From Ornithodoros turicata (lineage: Eukaryota > Arthropoda > Arachnida > Ixodida > Argasidae), in contig NC_088201.1 in assembly GCF_037126465.1 (NCBI RefSeq), positions 83,046,273-83,110,272 on the forward strand: a stretch of 64,000 nt of DNA, in the 5' to 3' direction. Below are positions 44,192 through 53,877 of the stretch, one piece after another; positions within the stretch are counted from its first letter, which is position 1, and every line of letters begins with the position of its first letter. A model generated the notes under the pieces. That model was not told where the DNA came from. It saw nothing but the letters and a program-made list of their open reading frames with translations, and searched no databases. The position numbers were made by a program, and so were the translations under genes.

Positions 44192-45020
44192 AGCCCATGG
44201 GTCTATTTTAATGGTGACGTTTCGGGGCTTTGTAAAAATTTTCCTCGCGCAGTACAGGCTGTTGTAATCAAGGACAAAAAAAAAGGTACGCGAGGAAGAG
44301 TGGCACATCTTGCCATCATTGTCCGTGGGAGTAGGAAAGGCTTTAATTCCCAAAATCACGAAATGATGGGATGTGATATATTTATTATTCGTTTTTACTT
44401 TGTTTTGACGTGAATGCGTGTACCTATATGCGTTCCATATGATGGCGAAGACCAAGAATTTCGCGACATGATTTGGTAAGCTTGAAACGGGTCGTGCTTG
44501 AAGACTCAGCTAGAGGTCCACGGGAAAGGTGCCGTCCAATCGACAGAATAACGTTAACTGCGTTCAAAGAACTGCACCTGGTGTTCCCTGGGTGATTGTG
44601 ATTGGAACAAAACGGCTACTCCTGCCGCTCTGGAGAGAGGACGCCGCTAGTGCGTGTGCAGATTTCAGACAAGGTCACATCAATTCGTGTAGAATGCGAA
44701 ACGGCGCTTCGCTCAATTTCAAATCCATGCATCTTGTGAGGGAGCTTGGCGAAATCCACGCGCAAATCCGCTGAAAAAGGGGCGATTGAATCCAAATCCA
44801 AATCATTAGTGGTAAATGCGATTCAATCCAAATCCAAATCCTGCCCATATTTCTTTACGCAAATCAAATCGCAAATCAAATCCGCCAGCCCTCCGGTGGA
44901 TTTAAATCCGGATTTAAATCAAATCCGTGGATTCAAATCCGCAACACTGCTTAGGACACCCTGATGGGAGGCATCACGTGCCACGTGACCTTCTGGCGCC
45001 ATCCGCTGAAACGTTGCCTG

Positions 45021-45258
45021 CACTCTTAAAAATGAACTTCACCACATAGCACGCTCCTAGCCAACCATCACCCCCAATGATAACGTTCTCGCCTTAGATT
45101 TGTTGAAAACGGGAGGAGGAGCCTATTTTGTGCCGTGCATAATGGACACAAAATAGGCGCCTCCTCCCGTTTTCAGCAAATCAGGGGCGAGAACGTTGTC
45201 ATTCGGGATGATGGTTGGCTAGGAGCGTGCTATGTGGTGAAGTTCATTTCTAAGAGTG
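45021..45258. mobile_element. hairpin MITE, 238 bp
   Basis: Nearly the whole element is one inverted repeat: arms of about 112 bp from CACTCTTAAAAATGAACTTC (left) and its complement (right) around a loop of roughly 14 nt. It is flanked by TGCCTG on both sides (45,015-45,020 and 45,259-45,264). No coding capacity. Confidence 0.88.
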
Positions 45259-45264
45259 TGCCTG

Positions 45265-45662
45265 CACTCTAAATCTTTTCACACCTTTAAAGGTGTAATA
45301 ACGTGCATGGCGCACGCCTTTTTAGGTGTAATTTTGGTAACATCATAATGGAGCACGGTTTCGCACAAATTTTCTTTACTCGAGTGTTGTCTGTCCTCCA
45401 AAAATTCAGTCTTGCAACATCTCAACATTGTTCAACAGTATTGTAGACACTTGTGCGTGCTCGATTATCGATAGCGATGCATATATGCATTAGCTCGTGC
45501 CTACGATATCCAAGACATAATGAAAGCAAGATTTGCACTGACACTTGATCTTTAGTAATGCTTTCCAAATTTTGTAAAATATCATCCTGGAGATGCAATG
45601 TTACGCAACCAGGTTGAATGTGCATAGCGCACACCTTTAAAGGTGTAAAAAAGTTTACAGTG
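45265..45662. mobile_element. 398-bp MITE with ACACCTTTAAAGGTGT ends
   Basis: Left end CACTCTAAATCTTTTCACAC then CTTTAAAGGTGT; right end, read inward, CACTGTAAACTTTTTTACAC then CTTTAAAGGTGT. The palindrome ACACCTTTAAAGGTGT sits in both ends. It follows directly after the target copy of the previous MITE. Similar GTGTAAAAATTACAC units occur at 47,430-47,480. The minus-strand frame inside is a chance frame. Confidence 0.75.
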
Positions 45663-45665
45663 TGC

Positions 45666-45710
45666 GTACTGCTGATGAGGCACAAGAAGGCCGAAACAGC
45701 TGTCCAGTAC
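45666..45710 (+). ncRNA. type I hammerhead ribozyme
   Basis: Every element of a hammerhead is visible. Stem I strands GTACTG (45,666-45,671) and CAGTAC (45,705-45,710) are perfect complements. Core CTGATGA is at 45,672-45,678. Stem II GGC/GCC (45,679-45,681 and 45,690-45,692) has an 8-nt loop. GAAA is at 45,693-45,696. Stem III is the short AC/GT pair with loop AGCT (45,696-45,703). The predicted cleavage is after GTC, at C45,704. Very short stem III is what is known for hammerheads of Penelope-like retroelements and retrozymes, where self-cleavage processes transcripts, often as dimers. The motif follows a MITE and precedes the 55-bp repeat shared with 41.6 kb. No associated reverse transcriptase is adjacent. 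Activity is inferred, not shown. Confidence 0.85.
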
Positions 45711-45743
45711 TGGCATGGCGACGTTTGACATACAAATATATGC

Positions 45744-45797
45744 TATACGTGCAGCCAAAGAGCTCCTGCTAATTTTTCCCCCTTATACACTTGACTT
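45744..45797 (+). repeat. 55-bp direct repeat, right copy
   Basis: Same block as 41,599-41,653, located 33 bp after the hammerhead. Confidence 0.8.
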
Positions 45798-45837
45798 ACA
45801 TATATATGACATATATATGACTATATATTGACGTTGG

Positions 45838-45905
45838 AAGGGAGTTGCCTCAGGACAGAAGCCGCCGATATTTCGAACAGAGACTGTTATTCTTCTGGGC
45901 ACCGT
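45838..45905 (-). repeat. Penelope-like end module
   Basis: Minus strand: CCCAGAAGAATAACAG, TCT, CTGTTCGAAATATCGGC and then GCCTCAGGACAG complements, the same module as 32.8-33.0 kb. The hairpin plus GAAA resembles a hammerhead stem II and core 3' half, but CUGAUGA is replaced by CAGAAGA. Confidence 0.5.
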
Positions 45906-47740
45906 CCTCATCATTGGCATGATATTTAAAGGGTTAGGTGTGACGTGTTTAAAGGTTCATGCGAATTGTTGGTCAACAGCCCCGAGGGAAGAAAGGGTCC
46001 GTACGGGGTTCTACGGCCGGAGTGAATGGCCGCTTTGTTAGAGTGTGGAGGGGATTATGTGAACATAGTGATCTACGCTCCAGACCGGTTACAGAAAAAT
46101 GGGAGGTTCACGGACACGTGTCCGTGAACCTCCCATTTTTCTGTAACAGGTCATACGTGTGGTGCGAACAATGGCCAAGTGACTTTATTTACACCATGAG
46201 GACCAATTGTAGACCTCTCAAAGGGTATAAGTGGGTGTCCCCTTGTATAGATGTACCCTCCGCGCTGCGTGTAGGTATAAAAGCGGTAAGATCTTCCCCA
46301 CTTATTCCTTCCGAGTTTATTCACTATACCGTTTTAAGCATCTTCGTTTCGCGATGACAGGGCTGGCAACCTTGTCAGTGGCACGGTATAATATACCAGG
46401 TATAGGCGGTGTAAGTACGCTGGTTGACGTAGTCAGTTAACTTATCGTCGTTGATTCTGAAATGTGCTGCTCATTTTTGTGCGGTCCGGCGTGTTGCTCG
46501 GGAAACATTTGTCTTCCGCCTGCGTTGCGATCTCGCAAATGACTACATTCATGACACTGTAAAGGCTCATTCACACATGTGTTTCAAACAGCGACGCCGC
46601 CTCAGCGTTCGCGGTGCGGCCGAGAGGACCACGTCACACACAGCCGAGCCGCCAGCGTGGAAACGCGTTTCATTGTGTTTGCTAGGTCAAGATTGTACCG
46701 ACGCTTCTAGCACTCTTTAAAATCTACATTGTGAATCATTTCTGATTGCATAATCAATCGTCGGAACGACAGACGTGACGCAATATAATATAGATGCAGA
46801 AAGGGAGCTGCAGAGGAAGCGAGACACATGTTTACCTGTCGGCAACCAACACACATGGTGAAACTCAAAATCGTATTTCTTTTCGTTGATTCTGTGATTT
46901 GCGCAGATTGATTGATTCATGTAGTGTAAAAATATCGTGTAGATGCCCCGCTCGTTGAGACAGCTTAGACGAGAAACACTTTTAGTTGTTCAACGAACAC
47001 AATGATTACACACATATTTTTGCTGCTACTTTGCACGCAGTGCCATGTCTGCAGCACAGAAAACCCACATATTGTTTGCTTAGCAGTACGAGCTGCAAGG
47101 GAACAACCATTGGCACATAAGCCGTGCCATTTTGCAGGATGCCAGCCAGATGTCAAGAGCACACTGCGTTAATTTCCCAACTGCACTCGAGACATATATG
47201 AGTGCCGAGAATTCCTCTGCAGGAATCTGGTCCAATCAAAAGAATTTTTAATGATTACACACCTATTTTTGCTGCTGCTTTGGACGCCTCAAATTGGCCT
47301 AAAAAAATTGGCCTCAAATCTTAGCAAGCAAAATGGGTTCATCAAGAAGAAACGCTGGTCTCTGTGTAAAGCAATGGGTGGCTCTGCGAAGGGTCTGTTT
47401 TTTTTTTTTTTGTTATTTTCCTTCTGGTGTAAAAATTACACTCAGAAAGGGGTGTAATAGGAGTGTAAGGGTGTAATGGGGCACGTCCACAGTTCCTTCA
47501 GCTCGCTATATGCCTGAAAATAACATAATTCAGATCTTCCAGCAATGTGTTAATTTTGAGAAGGCTTATTTTCTACACAAATTAAAAAACCAAAGCACGA
47601 GGTCGGAGACATGTTACTTCTGCTGAAAGTCACAGTCTCTCAAACAAACATGCAGAGTTCTTTGGGTATACAATACGAAAAGTGAAATAAGCATGCAGCC
47701 ATCATCGCTCCCTAATGAAAAAAAAAAAAAAAAAAAAATG
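45906..47740. other. no gene; small repeats
   Basis: Holds the 60-bp palindrome, an imperfect 38-bp direct repeat (46,999-47,037 and 47,249-47,288, AATGATTACACACnTATTTT), and GTGTAA-type MITE-like units at 47,430-47,480. Frames here are short and domain-free. Confidence 0.4.
46088..46147. repeat. perfect 60-bp palindrome
   Basis: Two 30-nt arms with no spacer and no mismatch, centred at 46,117/46,118 on GACACGTGTC. Longer pairing resumes after one mismatch. Confidence 0.95.
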
Positions 47741-47749
47741 AAACACCAG

Positions 47750-48330
47750 AATCATTCAGGTGTTTTTAGTGGCTGTGTTGGGACATTTCTGGTGTTTTCT
47801 TCTCGAATGTTAACATCACAATTCCCTGGTGTTCCTAGTGTCTTTTCTCTGATGTTCCACACCAGGATCAACGCATGTGTGTTGGACCAGGATCGACGCA
47901 ACTGACGTGTGTACTCTGGTGTTGCACACCAGGATCCCTCGTGTTTCCTGGTACTTCACTGTTGAACATTATGATGTTTCATGCATTCGATCGCGTGAGG
48001 TGCTTGGTTCGTCAGTACCCTCACGAGACACTAACGCTGTGCATATTTGAGAACGTCAGAGAAAAACACAAAGGGCAGCACAAGCACGGGACAAACACAG
48101 CACGAACACGGTGTTTGTGCTGTCCTGGTTGTTTTTCTCTAAGCGTTCAATTATGCACAGCTTTTAGTACCTCGTGAGGGTTCTCAGGAACCAAGCACCT
48201 CACAGGATCGAATGCGTGAAACACCATAGTGGAAACAATGGAACATCAGAAAATACCATGCAGGGATCCTGGTTTGCAACATGCATACATGAATCTGTAA
48301 CATTCAACCAACACGCTCTGCTCATTATTT
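47750..48330. mobile_element. large imperfect foldback repeat
   Basis: Sequence from about 47,850 to 48,090 pairs with about 48,110 to 48,300. Matching blocks include GCATTCGATCnnGTGAGGTG, GGTTC, CCTCACGAGA and CAGAGAAAAACA against their complements, and CTGATGTTCCA. The centre is near 48,105. An A-run lies at 47,719-47,739. No coding function. Confidence 0.65.
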
Positions 48331-48535
48331 CGTTACTAAAATCTGCTTGGTACTCATTATATATCAAAGGATTGTGACTCATCTAATCAGTCACAGCATA
48401 ACAAGATATCAAAGGTTTGTTTCTACTGCAAAGGTGTCCCAGCTGTTCACATGCTCTTACCCTAGTAGCACACTATGATGCCACCACGTTCCTACAAAGT
48501 TATTATCGAACGTTGCAAAAACGTCGCTAATGTCA

Positions 48536-48776
48536 TACTGAAACCACATTCCAGTAACGTTGCCAAGAAATGTTGTTGTAACGTTTATACAATGATACAG
48601 CAACGTATTTTTAACATGGCAGTAACAGTACCCTAACGTCGAGGCTGCATTGGCCAACCGAAACAACATTCGAGTAACATTGCCACGAAACGTTGCTGTA
48701 ATATTTCTGCAATGATATGGCAATAAATCTTTAATAGGGCAGCAACACTGTGCTAACGTTGATACTACGTTGCAAA
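48536..48776. repeat. two-copy tandem repeat, about 121 bp
   Basis: Units starting CTGAAACCACATTCCAGTAA and CCGAAACAACATTCGAGTAA align over their whole length at roughly 80 percent identity. Each contains several ACGTTGC words. Confidence 0.75.
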
Positions 48777-48885
48777 GTAGCGGGCGTATTGGGAGCAGGG
48801 ACGTTGCTGCACCATTGAACTTTATTTGATCTTGTCTGCTAATAAATGCTGCTTGCTAATTTCTACCATGTCTCCAGTAGAGGTA

Positions 48886-49099
48886 CAGCTTGGGACAAAA
48901 GTTTACGAAACACGGCATTGGCGTATTTCTTCATCGGATCCGCCCCTGCTAGATATCCGGAAGAGGTTGAATAAGAAACGGGTGACCCGCAACTCTATCT
49001 ATCTCTCAATATCTGTGTCTGCTCCTGACTGCTGCAAGGGTGTCGTCCCAATGGTCAAATGTGATACTCGGGTGTTCCGTAAACTTTTGTCCCAAGCGG
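48886..49099. mobile_element. Tc1/mariner-type MITE, 214 bp
   Basis: Same family as 43,499-43,713: ends CAGCTTGGGACAAAAGTTTA (left) and CCGCTTGGGACAAAAGTTTA (right, inward), flanked by TA. Confidence 0.88.
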
Positions 49100-49406
49100 T
49101 ACTCGTGCACCCCATGGCGATGCTCTAATATGGCTGTGTTTTGTGTGTACCCAACAATGAGCACACGTTACACACTCTGTGAAAACACCAAAACAATTTA
49201 TTTATTTACGTGATATTTATATGTCACCATCTCCTTCAGCTGCCAGGCTGTCAGTCGGTGTGCTGCAACACAAATGAAAATGACAGTGCTAAGCATAACA
49301 TGAATTCTGTATGCATATGAATAGTGAAGCTCTGTTGTCACAATGTAAACGGTATGTAAAGGAGCAGGAATCAGATGTCCCCACAACAAGGCAACTATGA
49401 CTGGTG

Positions 49407-52400
49407 TCATATAGTCAATGCCATGTCATGATACTGCCTGATAGGATATTTCCAAAGTCCTTTCATCAGCAGCTCGTACCGTTTCTTCACCGTGGAAGGT
49501 GCGTATCGCACCCAATCAGCAATTGCGGACTTCAATGTTGTGTCCTTCGCTTCGGGGAAGTTCTTTCTCGTGGCACTTTAAACCATAAAGCGAAAGTCTA
49601 TGTACATATCGGCTAGATACAGTAGGACTGTCACTCACCAATGATGACTTCCAACAGCCTTAGTTCATTAAAAGGCTGCTTGCCTTTCCTCCCAGTCATG
49701 CAAAATGGTGGTGCGTAGTTGTCTGAGATGCATCGGAGCATGATATGTCGAACACAGTCTCCAGGTGACGCTCCGCAAATCGTTGATAGATAGGACACCT
49801 GCGAAGTAGATTGGCAGCATGCTGATTTGAGGAGAATAATAATACGTGTTGACATATTCCAGTCTGCCTGGTTGAAGTAAGATTCCATTGAACAATAATC
49901 TGAGGTTGTTAACATCTATGATTGTGGTTACACTATGAGGGCAACTCAGGTTAACCCAACCGAAAAGGCGAATAATAATTACCCAAACCATCTGACCATG
50001 TGGAACATACTAATTACTCACATCTCTTCGCGTTTCAATATTCAAGAAGTTGTACCCACCAGAACTTTATTTATTATAAATGCTATATCACCGTCATCAT
50101 GACACTGCAAACAAGCTCGCCAAAAAGGAGACGAAAATAAAAGAATGCGAACAGTAAATCATGCTTACCAGGTCGTGTCTGCATTTCGGTGCATACAGCT
50201 CGTTCTCAAGCTTTTCTAGGCTTCCGCCTGATGCGAGCGGTAGGAGGTTAAGTATTTCGCTGCTTGGTGGGTTCCCGGACGGTATAGTCGCTGAGAGGGC
50301 TTTCTCCAGTTTTTTAAGACATTCACCTTGTAAGGCAAGCTGAGTTCTTATTCCCTTTAGAATATTGAACACATTCTGCTGCAATGCTACAAAAGACACG
50401 ATAAGTCAGAACAAATACGCTGTATCCGGATCGGAAACAAGATGCGACATCCCATCGCTACCAACCGTCAGGATAACAGCAGGAGGAACCGCTGCATCAA
50501 AGCGTAGCACCAGAACATAACAATATACAAAGGATGAAAATACGGACTTGTGATGGCGAACAGCATTGTAAGCTATAACCACATCAGTGTAAAGCTTGAA
50601 CAGGACCTGGCTCACTTCGCTTGTGCGTGCCACTTGCTTGATGGCCCACACTTTCTGCCGCCGATGTGCCTGAGTGGGTAATGGGCTGCAAAGATGAGAC
50701 TGCGGGCGACGCACTGTGTTGAGAGCCAGGCTGGCGTGCAGGTTGTGAACGAGGGACGCATCGTCGAAGAGGTTGAGAACCAATGGCAGCATCCAGCTCC
50801 TGCTGTATCTTCATCAGCATTTTCAGACAGGCTGGATGTACTCCCCTCATCTCCCTATATGAACTGCTCTGGCCGACGACGTTTCCTCTTCAAGTGCACT
50901 GTAAAAAAATACGGTCGTTTCCACTGGTTTCTGCCAGTTTATCTTGACGGTATAACACAGTAACTGCAAATACCGCTGAATCAACGTAAAACAAAGGAAG
51001 ATAGGGCAGCGCCACCATGCGGCGATTTCGTGAATCGCGGCCGCCGAGTTCAAGATACTGCATGCCGCCGTCGGCGCCATGTTGGCATTGCGACAAACAG
51101 GTGGGAGCAAAATCACAATAATTTGCGGTAAGGCTTATTGATATCTTTAAACGGAGTCAGTTTGCGAAAGAGATCGACAAACGAAGTAGTGTGGACATGA
51201 ACGAGGCCCCGATTGCTTCTAGTTGCAGTACAAAACCAACAAGGGCTATGGGCGCAACAGAAGACGCCGGAGAAGACACGAAGGAGACGCCGGGAACAAG
51301 AAGGTAAAATCATTCTTTCTGACTACGGGCTTAATGAATATCCCGAAATTAGTGCACTACAGGCGGGATATTGTAATGGAAACTTTTTGCCCGTTTTTTT
51401 CTCCTTCTCTCAGTGCCCGCTGTCGTTTGTAATTAGTTTCTGTTGTCCGTTTGTTTTCTTAACATTGCTTGCGTCTTCGTACTCGTACTTCCTTTGTGAG
51501 CACAAGATCCATTAGTGATGTTGAGGTGCACCAGTTATTCTCATCTCACTTTGGTGGATTGATATAACCTCGTGCATTACCGATGTTTTCGTGTCGGAAC
51601 TGCCCATATGTCTCCCGATCTGTTGCGAGTTACGTTCAGCATTACAATGAAGCACATCAGACGACGAGGATACCATGCTGCCACGGCTCATGCTCGTACG
51701 AAACTGTGACATGCCTGTCTTTAAGGTGCCATATCTTAACTTGTCACAGAAGTTCGGCAGCCACGACTTGATTTGCACAATTAGACACTAGCAACGTCTG
51801 TCATGTACGGTATACATGCTTCTCCTCTTCCTGTGTTTCTTTTCAAACTGCTTCATGAGTGACGGGGCAAACATAGGGCCCATGGCCACTCTCACGTTGC
51901 TGTCTCATATCAACCTCTGTGAAGTGGGGAAGGTTCCTGTGGCTACCACGGGGAAACATCCCAAGTCATCATCACTTGTCCGTCATTTATTGTTGTTGTT
52001 GCCCTCTCCGAGGAATGATTACGCATGCATGCTGCTTCTCTTCCAGTATTTTCCATCTGTTTCATGAGTGACAGGGCAAATAAACGGCACACGGCCACTC
52101 TCATGCTGAGTTTTTGAAAGTACGTGCTCCTGTTTTCCTGTCCGAGGGGTCATGACGCATACATGCTGCTTCTCTTCCAGTATTTTTCATCTGTTTCATG
52201 AGTGACGGGGCAAATAAAAGGTACACGGCCTTCTCATGCTGAGTTTTTGAAGGTACGTGCTCCTGTTTTCCTGTCCGAGGGGTCATGACGCATACATGCT
52301 GCTTCTCTTCCAGTATTTTTCATCCGTTTCATGAGTGACGGGGCAAATAAAGGGCACACGGCCACTCTCATGCTGAGTATTTGAAAGGACGTGCTTCTGT

Positions 52401-53381
52401 TATCCTGTCCGAGGGGTCATGACACATTCATGATGCTTCTCTTCCAGTTATTTCTAACTGTTTCATGAGCGACGGGGCAAACAGAGGGCACATGGCCACT
52501 GTTATGCTATGCTAATTTAACGCGAGCGCATATTGTCCTGTATATCTGGTATTCTCACATCCAGGCTCCTACTCCTCCAAGGCTTCCAGAAAACGTGCAT
52601 AATGTTCATTGCACTCAATAAATATTTAAAACAGTAGGTCCGTCGGCTTCATTACCTACATTGCACAGAGACACGTCGCCATGTCTCTGGTATTATACTT
52701 TGCTAATGCTGCTCGCTTGTAGCATGAATTAACATGACCACATACAGACTTCATGTGTTCAAGATGACGCTTCGTCACGATTCGTAGTACGTGACACGGA
52801 GCGTGCATCGCACCATTTTTACTACAGCTGGTAACCTGCAGTAAATGTTAATTATGAACGGTATCTTGCCGTAAAATATCACGGCGGATGACAGTTTAAA
52901 AAAACTGGCAAATACCGTCACAAAAAAAAAAAAAAACGGGCAAAATGGAATACGGGCCACCGTAAAAAAACGGGCAAAAATTGGCAGCAGTGCTGCCAGG
53001 TATTTGCCCGTTTTTACGGTGAAATTTTTTACAGTGTGGCACATTTCTTCATCATCGCTTGCAATGTCAGACGTAATTGCGGCATGACGTTCTTTCTCTC
53101 TCGCTGCTTCATAGCTGTCTGTAATAGAGTGTTAAAAGGATACGTGAATGATAACATTAAAGAGAGCTATTGTCGAACTCTGGAACGAAACAACTTACCA
53201 CATTCACAAAGCATTCTGCATGTATATTATATGCAGTGTCTGATGGTTCCTCAGCCGGCTTGAATGCCATTGTCATTTTCATGGAATTCTTGTATGGTGG
53301 CCAAACTGCTCTGTCAGTATCAGTCAACCATGATGATGGGATAGCAGAAACTTCATCACTTTCCTTGAAGTGCACAGCACA
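49407..53381 (-). CDS. DUF4806-domain protein, multi-exon
   Basis: Minus strand. An N-terminal exon (53,381 to about 53,197) reads CAVHFKESDEVSAIPSSWL and RAVWPPYKN and ends at GTAAGT. A middle exon (about 50,850-50,616; MRGVHPACLKMLMKIQQEL) ends at GTGAGC. Exon 50,386-50,169 (QQNVFNILKGIRTQLALQGE, LPLASGGSLEKLENEL) follows TTGTAG and ends at GTAAGC. Exon 49,798-49,639 (STICGASPGDCVRHIMLRCI, MTGRKGKQPFNELRLLEVI) follows TCGCAG and ends at GTGAGT. The last exon 49,549-49,407 (KSAIADWVRYAPSTVKKRYE) ends with TGA. The last four exons join in phase with no stop. The GRKGKxxF and ADWxRxAP blocks are DUF4806 hallmarks, and PSSW/WPP start exons are usual for this family. Function unknown; the family often accompanies EnSpm-type elements. 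Linking the first exon to the rest is inference. Confidence 0.7.
51583..51771 (+). CDS. C2H2 zinc-finger exon or short protein
   Basis: MFSCRNCPYVSRSVASYVQH opens a 62-residue frame with two C2H2-like fingers: CxxC with HxxxxH, then CxxxxC with HxxxxH. The stop is 189 bases after the ATG. It lies in the intron region of the DUF4806 gene, opposite strand. Similar fingers start some EnSpm-type transposases, so it may be the first part of such a gene. A 134-bp satellite with repeated splice-acceptor-like sequence follows 50 bases downstream. No TATA box was identified. Confidence 0.45.
   Translation: MFSCRNCPYVSRSVASYVQHYNEAHQTTRIPCCHGSCSYETVTCLSLRCHILTCHRSSAATT
51817..52520 (+). repeat. satellite, about 134-bp period, 4-5 units
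   Basis: Units beginning CATGCTGCTTCTCTTCCAG at 52,028, 52,162, 52,295 and 52,429 (period 134, 133, 134), with a diverged unit before 52,028. Each holds TCATGAGTGACGGGGCAAA and CTGTCCGAGGGGTCATGAC. Each start also reads as a splice acceptor on the plus strand. Confidence 0.9.
52800..53038. mobile_element. palindrome-rich MITE
   Basis: Contains nested inverted repeats (TTTGCCCGTTTTTTTACGG type, GGCAGCAGTGCTGCC) and ends at CACTGTAAAAAAT (read from the right). A partial relative begins at 50,895 (CACTGTAAAAAAATACGG). The left end is not clear. Confidence 0.55.
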
Positions 53382-53458
53382 CTACGGCTTCTTGCCTCGA
53401 AGAACACAGTAAAAACGATGTCACGTCCAGGAAGGAGTAACGACGAAATAAATAGAAT

Positions 53459-53587
53459 GGTTAGAAGCATCAATAATTTAATTACACGAGCTGTCGGACG
53501 GAGTCCGTACTTCATCAAGCCCGATCGCACATGATGAACGATGCACTCCGTCCGAAAGCTTGTGGAATTAAGTTGATGCTTCTAACC
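53459..53587. repeat. 129-bp inverted repeat with hammerhead-like words
   Basis: Outer arms GGTTAGAAGCATCAA (53,459) and its complement (53,573-53,587). Inner arms AATTACACGAGCTGTCGGAC and complement-like GTCCGAAAGCTTGTGGAATT. Both strands hold GATGAA followed by ACTCCGTCC and GACAG or GAAAG. This is like Penelope ends with a decayed hammerhead. Confidence 0.6.
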
Positions 53588-53877
53588 GTTTTTTTTTTTT
53601 CGTGGCTAGAAAAACACGCGAGATTTACTATTACTGGTATCATGAGCAAACAAAATGCACTGAATAAATACCTGTGATTGATTGATTTTAAAAGAAAAAA
53701 ATGGAAATGGTAGTCTCGAGCCACTCGGGACTGGCTACTCTAGGACGCATAATTAATAAAAGAAAGGGAAACTACACTAACCTCGACGCTTTGAAACGCT
53801 TTGAAAGAATAAATGAGAACATCATCACCTAGCTTGGCACCAAAAGCGAAGTCTCAAGGCACTAAAAACAAAGAGCG

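Larger units (their letters stand above)
41688..44949. mobile_element. 3,262-bp non-autonomous hAT element
   Basis: Ends CAGTGTTGCGGATTT on both sides, flanked by an exact 8-bp duplication CTTAGGAC (41,680-41,687 and 44,950-44,957). CAGTG ends with an 8-bp target duplication define hAT. Both ends carry dense AAATCCGGATTT/AAATCAAATCC subterminal repeats, likely transposase-binding sites. No transposase frame is present. Nested inside are a Tc1-like MITE (43,499-43,713) and a hAT-like MITE (44,028-44,191). The exact duplication indicates a fairly recent insertion. Confidence 0.92.

Noticed and set aside
45422..45685. minus-strand frame of 87 codons
   Set aside because: It runs through a MITE and into the hammerhead; composition and position mark it as chance.
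48457..48723. 88-codon minus-strand frame with internal similarity
   Set aside because: The internal similarity is the 121-bp tandem repeat; no domain.
51512..51778. 88-codon minus-strand frame
   Set aside because: It is antisense to the C2H2 zinc-finger exon, whose Cys/His spacing supports the plus strand.
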